DNA from: Acidithiobacillus thiooxidans ATCC 19377
Lineage (GTDB): Bacteria; Pseudomonadota; Gammaproteobacteria; Acidithiobacillales; Acidithiobacillaceae
Direction of reading: 5' to 3'
Length of the DNA: 64,000 bases
Assembly (NCBI RefSeq): GCF_009662475.1
Contig: NZ_CP045571.1
Span: 2,292,501-2,356,500, forward strand
The position numbers were made by a program, and so were the translations under genes. The notes beneath the pieces are model-generated. The model was given only the letters and a program-made list of their open reading frames with translations, had not been told where the DNA came from and searched no databases. Below are positions 18,641-27,314 of this stretch, one piece after another. Each line of letters opens with the position of its first letter. Position 1 is the first letter of the stretch.

Positions 18641-19594
18641 ATGAGCGCTGTGCGTCTAGTATCCACTAAAGCCATGAGCCGTGAGGAATGGCTGCAATGG
18701 CGTAATCGGGGGATTGGCAGCAGTGATGCCCCAGTCGCGGTAGGTGTATCCCGTTACAAATCCCCACTGGAGTTATGGCTGGAGAAAACCGGGAAAAAGG
18801 AACCTGATGATTTATCCAGTAAAGATGTCGTGTTCTGGGGCACCACATTAGAACCCATTGTCGCGCAGGTCTATGCCGAAAGAACCGGCAAGAAAGTACG
18901 TAGAGTCAATGCCGTCCTGCAGCATCCCGACTACCCATACATGCTCGCCAATCTGGATCGGATTGTGGAGGGTGGCGGAATACTGGAAATCAAAACGGCA
19001 GGCCTACGCAGTCAGGGACAATGGGAAGAAGGTGTTCCCTTGGCCTATCAAATCCAGGTTCTGCATCAACTGGCTGTGACGGGAAAAAGTTGGGCTGATG
19101 TCGCGGTCCTGATTGGTGGGCAGGAATTCCGAATCTACCGCATAGAGCGGGAAGAAACCCGCATTATGCAATTGCTGGAACTGGAAACAGTCTTCTGGAA
19201 CCACGTAGACCGCAATACCCCACCAGATGCAGATGGCTCTGCTTCCAGTAACCGTGCTTTGTCTCTTCTGTATCCCCAGAACAGCACCACACTGGTGGAT
19301 TACAGCGAAAAGCCGGAAATGAACGCCTTATTCAAATCCCTCATTGAAGCCAGACAGCACAGCAAGCTGGCAGAGCAGCAGGAAGCCTTACTGGAACAGC
19401 GGATAAAGGAAGCTATTGGCGATGCCGAAGGTGCCCTCTTCAGCCAAGGCAAAGCGCTGTGGAAATGCAGTAAACCCAGCCGAACCCTGGACACCAAAAG
19501 ATTGACCCAGGAACAGGCTGACCTCATCGCGCCATACTGGACAGAAAAATCCGGTACAAGGCGCTTCACTTTATATGAAGGAGCACAATCATGA
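18641..19594 (+). CDS. YqaJ-type viral recombinase (lambda-exonuclease fold)
   Basis: 317 aa from the ATG at 18641, which has CAGGAGG upstream. N-terminal E-E-W-L-Q-W-R-N-R-G-I-G-S-S-D-A-P and nuclease residues D in N-L-D-R-I-V and E-x-K in I-L-E-I-K-T-A identify the YqaJ/lambda Exo PD-(D/E)xK fold, which resects double-stranded ends for single-strand annealing recombination. The C-terminal third is a coiled, Gln-rich helical region. Overlaps the next gene by four bases, pointing to a two-gene exonuclease-annealase arrangement. Confidence 0.88.
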   Translation: MSAVRLVSTKAMSREEWLQWRNRGIGSSDAPVAVGVSRYKSPLELWLEKTGKKEPDDLSSKDVVFWGTTLEPIVAQVYAERTGKKVRRVNAVLQHPDYPYMLANLDRIVEGGGILEIKTAGLRSQGQWEEGVPLAYQIQVLHQLAVTGKSWADVAVLIGGQEFRIYRIEREETRIMQLLELETVFWNHVDRNTPPDADGSASSNRALSLLYPQNSTTLVDYSEKPEMNALFKSLIEARQHSKLAEQQEALLEQRIKEAIGDAEGALFSQGKALWKCSKPSRTLDTKRLTQEQADLIAPYWTEKSGTRRFTLYEGAQS

Positions 19595-20454
19595 TTAAGG
19601 GATTGGCAATCACACCCCCCGTCATAGGCCGGATCGCCATCGGCAAAGTCGTCGAGAAAAACGGCAAGCGTCTTCCCGAGAAGGATGATGCTTTTACTAT
19701 CACTACGCAGGTACAGCACAAAGGCGAATGGATACTGCACCCCCTGCACAACACACTACTGGCTCAACAGGAAGGCGGGAAGCTCCGAAGTATACCGGTT
19801 AACCTGCTTTTCAATGACCCGGACCTGAATCTACGGGCTGAATACAGCTTGTTTGATCGCAAAACTGGACGACCGCTTTGTGTGGGAAATGGCGAAGTGG
19901 CCAGACGCAGCACCCAGGAAGGATATAAAACCATCACCTGTCCCGGTCCCCAGAATTGTGCGCTGGGTGCAGAGTTGGGCTGCAAACCCTATGGGCGATT
20001 GAATGTGCAGATTGAAGGACAGGAGGATGATCTGGGCAGCTTCATGTTCCGCACTACCGGCTACAATTCTATCCGGACACTGGCAGCACGTTTACAGTAT
20101 CTCAACGCTGTCAGTGGTGGCAGAGCACGGTATCTGCCGCTGTCCCTGAAGCTCAGAGCAAAAAGTACCACCCAGTCCCATCGGGCACCAGTCTACTACG
20201 TGGACATTACGACAAGGGACGGCATAAACTCCCAACAGGCGCTGAAGCAGGCCAGGGAACAAGCGGATCAGTCCATGGAATCCATGGACGCTCTGGAAAC
20301 AGCAGCTAAATTGGGACTCAGCAACGGGGCCTTTGAAGAAACGGAAGATGAGGGCATTGATGTGGTGGAAGAGTTCTTTCCGGTGCAGCAGGAAGATCAG
20401 CAGGCGGAAGATGTGCCTGCGTTGACCGCCATGGAGACGCGCCGTGTGGGATGA
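19591..20454 (+). CDS. Plasmid/ICE 'hydrolase or metal-binding' protein, candidate annealase partner of YqaJ
   Basis: 287 aa. Belongs with proteins of unproven function that sit next to DUF932 and YqaJ genes on mobile elements. Seen: N-terminal P-P-V-I-G-R-I-A-I-G-K-V, a cysteine pair T-C-P-G-P-Q-N-C-A-L-G-A-E-L-G-C likely to bind metal, and an acidic C-terminal tail typical of single-strand annealing or single-strand binding partners. Its ATG overlaps the YqaJ stop (ATGA). An annealase (RecT-like) role is inferred from position only. Confidence 0.7.
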   Translation: MIKGLAITPPVIGRIAIGKVVEKNGKRLPEKDDAFTITTQVQHKGEWILHPLHNTLLAQQEGGKLRSIPVNLLFNDPDLNLRAEYSLFDRKTGRPLCVGNGEVARRSTQEGYKTITCPGPQNCALGAELGCKPYGRLNVQIEGQEDDLGSFMFRTTGYNSIRTLAARLQYLNAVSGGRARYLPLSLKLRAKSTTQSHRAPVYYVDITTRDGINSQQALKQAREQADQSMESMDALETAAKLGLSNGAFEETEDEGIDVVEEFFPVQQEDQQAEDVPALTAMETRRVG

Positions 20455-20459
20455 TGCGT

Positions 20460-20497
20460 AAACACCCTCGAGCGAAAGACTCAAGGGTGTTTTTTTA
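20460..20497 (+). terminator. Rho-independent terminator ending the YqaJ operon
   Basis: AACACCCTCGAG and CTCAAGGGTGTT form an 11-bp stem with one mismatch around CGAAAGA, followed by seven T. Confidence 0.9.
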
Positions 20498-20940
20498 GCT
20501 GCATGCAGAAATTAAAATGGCATAACGTGTTTAACGGCGAAAGGATGGCAGATGAAGGTCTGATAAAGACTAGAAGTGGTGGTACCCCGGCACTCTATTA
20601 GATTAGTAAATGTCTCCTTGTAAAGCCGGGAGCATTAGTTCATGCGCCACTCAAAGCGGCATAAAACTGGGACACCAACGCGGCTACTCAGTTTTGCGCC
20701 ACCATAGGGTGGCCCGAGTTAGCTCCGTATGTTTACAGTGATTCACTCCTGTCATCTTCCTCGCCATGAATCGGGTTTTGTGTTCAAAATTCACTAACGC
20801 ATGAGCATTGCCTGTAACAAAAACATTACAATCGTGATGAATGAAGCTTTTCTCATGTTTACATTATGTTTTTTACAAAAAATGAGCCTTTTCCGCAAAT
20901 AGTCCTACAAGGATGTATCGGACGTATAACAAACACACTA
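20498..20940. other. Non-coding spacer between ICE-like module and IS630 copy
   Basis: No gene found. Two small dyads are present: AAAACTG/CAGTTTT around 20664-20697 and CCACC-ATA-GGGTGG near 20700-20713. They could be regulatory or part of a transfer or replication site, but nothing more specific can be supported. Confidence 0.4.
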
Positions 20941-22105
20941 GTGTAGTGTTGCATTCTTGGTGAACCTTAAGGTTAATGATGATAAAATAGCTCCATGTTG
21001 AGGGTATGAATGGAGTCGAGCCTTGCGAGTTGCGCCCACAGTCACTTTAACCAGCGAAGAGCGGTCCGAGTTGTCCCGTATAGTCGCCTCCCGATTAAGC
21101 AGTGTCCGCTTGTCATTACGGGCACGGATGATATTGCTGGCGGCAGAGGGCTTGCAGAACAAAGAAATTGCGGAGCGCCTGGGGGTGGATCGCCTGCAAG
21201 TCGCACGTTGGCGCAAGCGTTATCTGGAACACCGCTTGTCGGGCATTGAACGCGATTTACCGCGCGGCGCCCCTCCGGTGAAAGTGGATGTGGCCCGTCT
21301 GGTAGAATTGACCACGCAGAGTAAGCCGGAAGCGATGACGCATTGGAGTACGCGTAGGATGGCGGCAGAACTGGGTGTCAGTGCCGCCAGTGTGTCACGG
21401 CATTGGCGCAAGCATGGCCTCAAGCCTCATCTGCTGCGTGGTTTCAAGGTGTCACGTGACCCGCATTTTGTGGAAAAGCTGGAAGATATTGTGGGGTTGT
21501 ATATGTCTCCCCCGGAGCATGCCTTGGTGCTCTGCGCGGATGAAAAAAGTCAGGTGCAGGCCCTGGACCGGACCCAACCGGGACTTCCCCTCAAAAAGGG
21601 CCGCGCAGAAACGATGACCCACGACTACAAACGTAATGGTACCACGACCTTGTTTGCCGCCCTCAACGTGCTGGATGGTCAGGTCATCGGACAGTGTCAA
21701 CAGCGCCATACCCATGTGGAATGGCTGAAGTTCCTGAAGAAAATTGATCGGCAGACGCCCAAGGACAAGGCTCTGCATTTGATCGCCGACAACTATGCGA
21801 CCCATAAACACCCGGTAGTACAGGCGTGGCTCGACAAGCACCCGCGTATTCACATGCACTTTACGCCCACTTCGGCATCCTGGCTCAACATGGTCGAGCG
21901 TTTCTTTCGGGATATCACGACCCAGCGGTTACGTCGTGGGGTGTTCACCAGTGTGCCTGAACTCATCCAGGCCATTGAGGGGTACATCGACCACCACAAC
22001 ACCCATCCCAAACCTTTCATCTGGACCAAAACCGCCCGCGACATCCTGCAAAAAGTCATTCGCGCCAACAGCCATTTAAGCAGCAAACAGAATGCAACAC
22101 TACAC
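20941..22105 (+). mobile_element. IS630-family insertion sequence, copy 1
   Basis: 1165 bp with 17-bp perfect inverted ends (GTGTAGTGTTGCATTCT) and a TA dinucleotide on both sides (20939-20940, 22106-22107), the IS630/Tc1 target duplication. A nearly identical copy in opposite orientation lies at 27552-28716. It sits about 110 bases upstream of the first gene of the amyloid-like locus and may have replaced or altered its promoter. Confidence 0.93.
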
Positions 22106-22108
22106 TAG
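21023..22108 (+). CDS. IS630-family transposase, copy 1
   Basis: 361 aa, TTG start with GGAG upstream. N-terminal HTH (G-L-Q-N-K-E-I-A-E-R-L-G-V-D-R) and DDE domain: D in C-A-D-E-K-S, D in L-I-A-D-N-Y-A-T-H, E in N-M-V-E-R-F-F-R. The stop codon TAG straddles the element boundary: TA comes from the target duplication and G from host DNA. Differs from copy 2 at two residues (A/V before D-E-K-S and K/R in the D-K-A-L region). Confidence 0.93.
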   Translation: MRVAPTVTLTSEERSELSRIVASRLSSVRLSLRARMILLAAEGLQNKEIAERLGVDRLQVARWRKRYLEHRLSGIERDLPRGAPPVKVDVARLVELTTQSKPEAMTHWSTRRMAAELGVSAASVSRHWRKHGLKPHLLRGFKVSRDPHFVEKLEDIVGLYMSPPEHALVLCADEKSQVQALDRTQPGLPLKKGRAETMTHDYKRNGTTTLFAALNVLDGQVIGQCQQRHTHVEWLKFLKKIDRQTPKDKALHLIADNYATHKHPVVQAWLDKHPRIHMHFTPTSASWLNMVERFFRDITTQRLRRGVFTSVPELIQAIEGYIDHHNTHPKPFIWTKTARDILQKVIRANSHLSSKQNATLH

Positions 22109-22215
22109 GTAGCATCCTTGAAATATTATTTAACCTACTAATAACTATAGACTTTATACTCAGGTACGATAAATGCTAAACGGATAGTAAAACTTCTCTT
22201 ACTGGTGCAGCTGAT

Positions 22216-22626
22216 ATGAACGCAACCGATTGGAGCACAGCATTTAGAACAAAGAGCTCAATAATATTGATTAGCTTGTTATGCGGCTCACTCTTTGTAG
22301 GTATTGCCCAAGCGGAAGGTGCCGCGCATAAATCGGGCAGATTGCAAACAACGTATTCACTCATCCAACAAAGCAATATTCAAAGCCCAACTCTGAAAAT
22401 CGGTAAGCAGGCGTGGATCCTCGGGAGCGCGGGCACATTGTCTAACCACATGCTAGCAGAGGTTTCTGGTAAGGGTGTTCCTGCCAATTTGCCTTCTGTT
22501 AGTCACGATAATAACAGCGTCGTTCTGTGGGACGAAATGGAAACCCACTCCGGGGAAGGGAAAAGTACTATTGAAACGGGTGGGGCAAATAACCAGCAGA
22601 TACTCAGCATTACTGCAAATCGGTGA
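22216..22626 (+). CDS. Secreted hypothetical protein heading the amyloid-like locus (FapA position)
   Basis: 136 aa with a signal peptide (hydrophobic I-I-L-I-S-L-L-C-G-S-L-F-V-G-I-A-Q-A-E-G). The mature part is Ser/Asn/Gln-rich with no recognised domain. It precedes the minor-subunit gene by 28 bases and is probably cotranscribed. FapA in Pseudomonas is a small periplasmic regulator of amyloid composition; equivalence here is by position only. No strong ribosome-binding site is visible, and the IS630 end lies only 110 bases upstream. Confidence 0.5.
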   Translation: MNATDWSTAFRTKSSIILISLLCGSLFVGIAQAEGAAHKSGRLQTTYSLIQQSNIQSPTLKIGKQAWILGSAGTLSNHMLAEVSGKGVPANLPSVSHDNNSVVLWDEMETHSGEGKSTIETGGANNQQILSITANR

Positions 22627-22654
22627 CAGGATTTTGCATCAAGGAGTGAAGAGG

Positions 22655-23092
22655 ATGAAACCAATAACGCCAGGGTTACTCGTTGGATTGCTTCTGACCC
22701 TCACCAGCTATTCGATGAACGCTGTAGCGCTGCCCGAACAAACTTTCAATAACAATCAGACAAGCAGTGTGATTAGTGGTAGTGCATTTGCAAACAGCAA
22801 CGGCGTTGTTGCCATCAATCAGGCTGCCGGCGTGGCTAATGCCCAGGCCAATAGCGTTAGTATCATAATGGGAGCCAATAAACCTGTTAACAACAGCATT
22901 CTGGCGCAGAGTGTAACTTCTGAACCCGACCAAATAGCCACGTCGCAATTAAAGAATTTGAATTCTGTGTCCATTAGTGCCACAGCGTTCAAGGGAGCTG
23001 AAGGCATTGCCCAAATCAATCAAGTAGCTGGTTCAGGCAATGCTTCGGCAAACAGCTTCACTCTCGGGATAGCGCCCGGGGTGATTCACTAG
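22655..23092 (+). CDS. Fap-like minor amyloid subunit (FapB position)
   Basis: 145 aa from the ATG at 22655 (GAAGAGG upstream), with a signal peptide ending near A-V-A-L-P. Two imperfect repeats of the form S-x-S-A-F-x-(N/G)-x-x-G-x-x-x-I-N-Q-x-A-G-x-x-N-A-x-A-N-S-x-(S/T) at about 38-70 and 107-139, rich in Asn, Gln, Ala and Gly. This spacing resembles the repeats of functional amyloid proteins exported by the Fap system. Followed 50 bases later by the major-subunit gene. Confidence 0.65.
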   Translation: MKPITPGLLVGLLLTLTSYSMNAVALPEQTFNNNQTSSVISGSAFANSNGVVAINQAAGVANAQANSVSIIMGANKPVNNSILAQSVTSEPDQIATSQLKNLNSVSISATAFKGAEGIAQINQVAGSGNASANSFTLGIAPGVIH

Positions 23093-23248
23093 TAAGTAGA
23101 GACCTTACAACTACTGTTCTACTTCACTTCAGGAGAATATCATGAAAATCTCGACTAGGTTAAGCCCTGTTGCCATTGCTGTTGCGGCTCTTTGCCTCTC
23201 TCCGCTGGCCTTTGCAGACTCAAGCTCTTCAGCCGTAAGCAATAGCTT

Positions 23249-24550
23249 GGTTCCTCGTCATTTCAAGTGGGTAGCCTGAGATCCAGCTTACCCAAGATCA
23301 GGTAGGCCATATTGATAAAGTTCTTGTGGGTACGGTAACCCCGAGCTTTCGCCTTGGCGGATTGAATGAGGCTGTTAAAACCTTCCAGAATTCCATTGGT
23401 GATCTGGCTCTCAAACCAGTGGAGCACACCATCCCAATGATTCATGATGGTGTAGGCAACCTTGACGATAGGCGGCAGATCGCTGGTCTTGGCGTTTTCC
23501 AACCAGGCTTTCAAGAGGGTAGCACCCTGATGGCGATTCTTGATCGTGAAGATGTCCTGAAAGGTCAGGCGGAATTGGTAGGCCTGCGCCGTCTTGAGGT
23601 TCTGGTCTTTGAGTAATGCCTGCAGCTTTTCTTTCTGCTTCACCTTGAGTTTCCGTTCATTCTTGAGCCAGAGCCAGCGGGTCTTTTTGAGGTCTGGCTG
23701 GGTAAATGCTTCGCTCCTGCGTACCGCGTCCACGGCCTCGTTGACGAGCTTCATGAGGTGGAAACGATCAAAGGTCACCTGGGCGTTGGGAAGATGCTCT
23801 TTAGCCCCTTTCTGGAAGGCGGGAGACAAGTCCATGCTGACGTCCGTGACAGCTTCTGCGCTGCCCCCATGGGCTTCAAGGTCTGTGGCAAATCGCGCAA
23901 AAGTGGAGACGTCCTTACCGGGGGTGGCAAACAGCAGTCGCCTAGCTTCCAGATCTACGAAGAGCGTGATGTAGTCATGGCCGCGCCGACTGCTGGTTTC
24001 ATCGACGCCGACGGCATGGACATGGGCCATATCCACTCTGGTACGGGCTTCGGGCACATAGTGGTCAATCACCCGCCACAGGAGCGTGTCGGTCTCGCCG
24101 ATCAGGCGGGCTACTGTCAATACCGGCATCTCCCGCACCAGGGTCATGATCAGCGCTTCAAAGAGCAGGGTGAAACGCGAGCCTTCCCGCGCCCAGGGAA
24201 CAGGGATCTGATGCACCCCATGTTCCGGGCACATCACACGGGGTACGCGGGCGTGGAGATAGGCTTCATGCTGAAAGAAATCCATGTGCCGCCAAGTATG
24301 TTCACGGGTGTCATGTACCGGACACTCCTCACCACAGACGGGGCAAGCAAAGCGACTGCCCTTGGGAAAGTTGATGTGCAGATCCAGGCGCTTCTCCTCC
24401 ACTTGGAAGGTCACATCGTCCACCAACCACGGCGGTACCAACCCTAACGCGAGAGAAAACAGCTCTTCTGGGACCATCAGCTAACTCCTATTCGGGACAC
24501 AACTGCTCCGCTGCATTGTAAACCCTACCCACTCGATCTGACGAAGAGCC
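23249..24550 (-). mobile_element. ISL3-family insertion sequence (ISAfe1-like)
   Basis: 1302 bp. 26-bp imperfect inverted ends, 21 of 26 matching: GGTTCCTCGTCATTTCAAGT at the left and, reading inward from the right, GGCTCTTCGTCAGATCGAGT, both continuing GGGTAG. An 8-bp target duplication AATAGCTT lies at 23241-23248 and 24551-24558. Length, ends and duplication agree with what is known of ISAfe1 from Acidithiobacillus ferrooxidans; identity was not tested. Confidence 0.93.
23263..24477 (-). CDS. ISL3-family transposase
   Basis: 404 aa. N-terminal zinc finger (C-P-V-C-G-E-E-C, later M-C-P-E-H-G), HTH, then DDE domain: D in V-G-V-D-E-T-S, D in V-S-M-D-L-S-P, and E in N-G-I-L-E-G-F-N-S-L, with the F-D-R-F-H motif characteristic of ISL3. 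Full length, apparently intact, antisense to the gene it interrupts. Confidence 0.93.
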   Translation of the reverse strand: MVPEELFSLALGLVPPWLVDDVTFQVEEKRLDLHINFPKGSRFACPVCGEECPVHDTREHTWRHMDFFQHEAYLHARVPRVMCPEHGVHQIPVPWAREGSRFTLLFEALIMTLVREMPVLTVARLIGETDTLLWRVIDHYVPEARTRVDMAHVHAVGVDETSSRRGHDYITLFVDLEARRLLFATPGKDVSTFARFATDLEAHGGSAEAVTDVSMDLSPAFQKGAKEHLPNAQVTFDRFHLMKLVNEAVDAVRRSEAFTQPDLKKTRWLWLKNERKLKVKQKEKLQALLKDQNLKTAQAYQFRLTFQDIFTIKNRHQGATLLKAWLENAKTSDLPPIVKVAYTIMNHWDGVLHWFESQITNGILEGFNSLIQSAKAKARGYRTHKNFINMAYLILGKLDLRLPT

Positions 24551-25752
24551 AATAGCTTGCAAAACTCTCACTTAAATGTAGGGCGCATGAAATATGATTC
24601 ACCTACTACCGCAACAGTTGATGGCAGTGTTTTACAAAATGCCTCTGGCAACCTATCACTGAACGTTGCTTCCGGCCTCCAGAATCAGCAAAGCAATGCT
24701 GCCGCCATTACTAATGACAGCAGTAATGGGAGAACGAAAAATCAGCATGCTGTAGCAGCGAATAGCCAAGACACATATTTTAATTATGACACCCAGATTA
24801 GTGATACTTCAGATGATGCTTCGCTCTCTGGAAATGCAATGCGCGGAGCCAGTGGCAACATAAATAGCAACATTGCCTCTGGAGTTTTTAATCAGCAACA
24901 TAATGGATTGGCAATTGTTTCCGGCAAAGATGGAATGGCGGATGCGTCTTCGGCCAATTCGCAAATGTCCTCAATGTATTCCCTAGAAAACTACTATATG
25001 ACCAACAATGCCGGTCTGTCAGGTTATGCTCTGAGCGGTGCGACTGGTAATGTTGGGGCGAATATTGCTTCGGGAATGGGTAATCAACAGAGTAACAACC
25101 TGAGCGTTGCATCGGTAAAGAAGGGCTCTGCCAATGCAGCAATCGGAAGCCTACAGGGATTAACAGGCGCCCCAGCTCCGGCTCCAGAAACCAGCAATCC
25201 ACAATATGTTATTTCAACCGACCTGGACAACAACGCCAGCATTTCTGGTAATGCTCTTACTGGAGCATCAGGAAATGTAGGCGTCAACATCGCATCAGGC
25301 GACATCAATCAACAGGCAAATAATACCGCCATCAGCCGTTCAGGTGGGGGCAGCATGGCCACAGCTGTTGCTGCGGCGGGACAACAAATGACCTATCTTG
25401 ATCCCACTGATACTGGGGTTCAGGATTCAGCAACGATCAACGGTCATGCAGGGCAAGGTGCCAGCGGTAACATTGCCCTTAATGTCGCGGCTGGAGCAGA
25501 AAACCAACAGCAGAATGGGCTGGCCATGGCTGTAGCTTCCAATGCGGCTATGGGCACTGCTACGGCGCCTGTGGAACAGGTCGCTGACTTCAATGGTGGG
25601 AATAGCGCTTGTTCTGACTACAACAGCACTGTGAGCGGCTATACACTTACTGGTGCAACGGGCAATATTAGCCTGAATGTTGCTTCAGGTAACGGTAACC
25701 AACAGACCAATACGTTAGCAATTGCCAGCTCGCAATAACTGATGAAGACTTT

Positions 25753-25773
25753 GCCACCCCCTCTGGGGGTGGC
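25753..25773 (+). terminator. Hairpin between amyloid subunit and C39 peptidase genes
   Basis: Perfect 9-bp stem GCCACCCCC / GGGGGTGGC with a TCT loop, then GTTT. With only three T after it, it more likely acts as a partial terminator or 3' RNA stabiliser, which would keep the subunit message more abundant than the export genes downstream. Confidence 0.6.
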
Positions 25774-25804
25774 GTTTACAAGAGTTCATTAGGAGGCTGA
25801 TGCT

Positions 25805-26521
25805 ATGTTGCGTTCTGACGCTATTCGTCCATTAATTTTATCCAGCTTGATTGTGGCGACCTTCTGTTCTCTCTCCCTAAGTAACGATGCCAGGGCAGCA
25901 GCCTTCGGCGGCATCATTCCTGGGGCTGGAGTGATTCATATGCCCGTCACCAATATGATAGCCATGCATTTTATTCATGTAGTTCGTCAACATACAGATT
26001 TTTCCTGTGGGGCTGCTTCCTTGGCCACCATCCTAAAATATGCATTTGGTCAGAATGTTGACGAAGAAGAGGTCATCAAGGGCCTTTTCACCGTGAGCAA
26101 TCCGGCAGAAGTCAAAAAAGTTGGCTTTTCCATGCTTGATCTCAAAAAATACGTCGACAAAATCGGGCTGAAAGGTGAAGGCTATATCGTCACCCCCTCA
26201 GAACTAGAAAAAATACATATTCCCGTTATTGTTCTTTTGGATCTTGGGGGCTACAAACATTTTGTCGTCCTTGAGAAAACGACTAAAAAGCATGTCTACC
26301 TAGCTGATCCGGCATTAGGTAATCGCATTATGCCCATAAAAATATTTATCAAAGACTGGAACAAAATTGTTTTTGCCGTTTTCGGCAAAGGTTTTGAACC
26401 TCACACGGTGCTCCTGACGCCACCAGAACCACCTAGTGCCCTTAAACTCTTGCATGGCATTTTACCGAACCCGATGCTCACACCAGCACACTTTGGATTT
26501 GACCAAGCCAATTATTTTTAA
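25805..26521 (+). CDS. C39-family peptidase (FapD-like)
   Basis: 238 aa with a signal peptide (to about residue 32) and AGGAGG before the start. The C39 cysteine-protease pattern is intact: Q-H-T-D-F-S-C-G-A-A-S-L-A-T-I-L (catalytic Cys, upstream Gln), H in G-Y-K-H-F-V-V-L and D in L-A-D-P-A-L-G-N. FapD is the C39 peptidase of Fap amyloid operons and is needed for export or processing of the subunits. Placement after two repeat proteins supports the same role here. Confidence 0.8.
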   Translation: MLRSDAIRPLILSSLIVATFCSLSLSNDARAAAFGGIIPGAGVIHMPVTNMIAMHFIHVVRQHTDFSCGAASLATILKYAFGQNVDEEEVIKGLFTVSNPAEVKKVGFSMLDLKKYVDKIGLKGEGYIVTPSELEKIHIPVIVLLDLGGYKHFVVLEKTTKKHVYLADPALGNRIMPIKIFIKDWNKIVFAVFGKGFEPHTVLLTPPEPPSALKLLHGILPNPMLTPAHFGFDQANYF

Positions 26522-26549
26522 TAATAGCCATACACTTGAGAGGCTCATC

Positions 26550-27314
26550 ATGAACGGATATCTGCTACGTAAAACCGCTGTAATGGCTGGTTGTTGTTGT
26601 CTGACAGTGTCGTGGATACTGGTCAGCAGTCCAGCAGCCTCTGCATTCCCACTGAACAGCGTTCTTTCAATCAAGATCAAGCCTATTACCAACCAAGCAC
26701 TGTCTCAAATCGTCGGTCGTGGTGTCATCGGCGGAAAAATTGTCTATTTCGGTGTAGAAATGCAAACCAACTGGACTGCGCCCAACAATCAAACATCGAT
26801 GAGCAGCACCATGAATGTTGCACTTAATAGTCAGGGAAACATCTTTAAGCCCACCATCACCTATACAATGCAAGGCACATTGCCACAGTCGAAATCTTCA
26901 GCTACCAACAACGTAAGCGGAGAAGGTTTGAATAACATCCAAGGGGTTACCCAGGCCATCCAGATTGGAGGGAATGGCAATTCCGTTCAAAATGGCATGT
27001 CCCTGAATGTCATCAAAGGTGCTCCTAACACTGCCAGCGAAGGCAACACCATGACTGTGGGTACTCTAAGCAACAACGGTGTAACAATGACCGTACAGCC
27101 AGGACAGCTATCCATGGCGCTGACTAATGACGGCACAACCATTAGACAAGGCATTGGTTCTAATGGTGTTTTCCAGATATCTCAAGTAGGTACCAATATG
27201 AATAATATCCAGAACCACATGGCCCTCACGCTCGGCGTTAATCCTGGCACAAACAACGCCCAGAATCTTGCGCAACTACAGTCGGTCCTGAGCAGCCTGC
27301 AACCAGCCCCATAA
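26550..27314 (+). CDS. Secreted repeat protein (FapE-like)
   Basis: 254 aa from the ATG at 26550 (GAGAGG upstream; the frame is open further 5' inside the peptidase gene). Signal peptide ending around S-P-A-A-S-A-F. The mature region is Asn/Gln/Ser/Thr-rich with weak repeats (G-N-G-N-S-V-Q-N-G-M, G-T-N-M-N-N-I-Q-N-H-M). It sits where FapE, a secreted minor component, lies in fap operons. No outer-membrane FapF gene follows in the same direction. Confidence 0.6.
   Translation: MNGYLLRKTAVMAGCCCLTVSWILVSSPAASAFPLNSVLSIKIKPITNQALSQIVGRGVIGGKIVYFGVEMQTNWTAPNNQTSMSSTMNVALNSQGNIFKPTITYTMQGTLPQSKSSATNNVSGEGLNNIQGVTQAIQIGGNGNSVQNGMSLNVIKGAPNTASEGNTMTVGTLSNNGVTMTVQPGQLSMALTNDGTTIRQGIGSNGVFQISQVGTNMNNIQNHMALTLGVNPGTNNAQNLAQLQSVLSSLQPAP

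Larger units (their letters stand above)
23142..25738 (+). pseudogene. Fap-like major amyloid subunit gene split by ISL3 insertion
   Basis: The 5' part (23142-23248) has AGGAG, an ATG and a clean signal peptide ending L-A-F-A-D-S-S-S-S. The rest resumes after the insertion. Removing the element and one 8-bp target copy rejoins the frame exactly: 107 plus 1180 bases make 429 codons, giving a 428-aa protein that reads A-V-S-N-S-L-Q-N-S across the joint. The mature protein has six repeats of about 34 residues with core G-(A/N)-(S/T)-G-N-x-x-x-N-(V/I)-A-S-G-x-x-N-Q-Q-x-N, separated by linkers of varying length. As it stands, secretion of the subunit is abolished unless the element excises. Confidence 0.85.
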
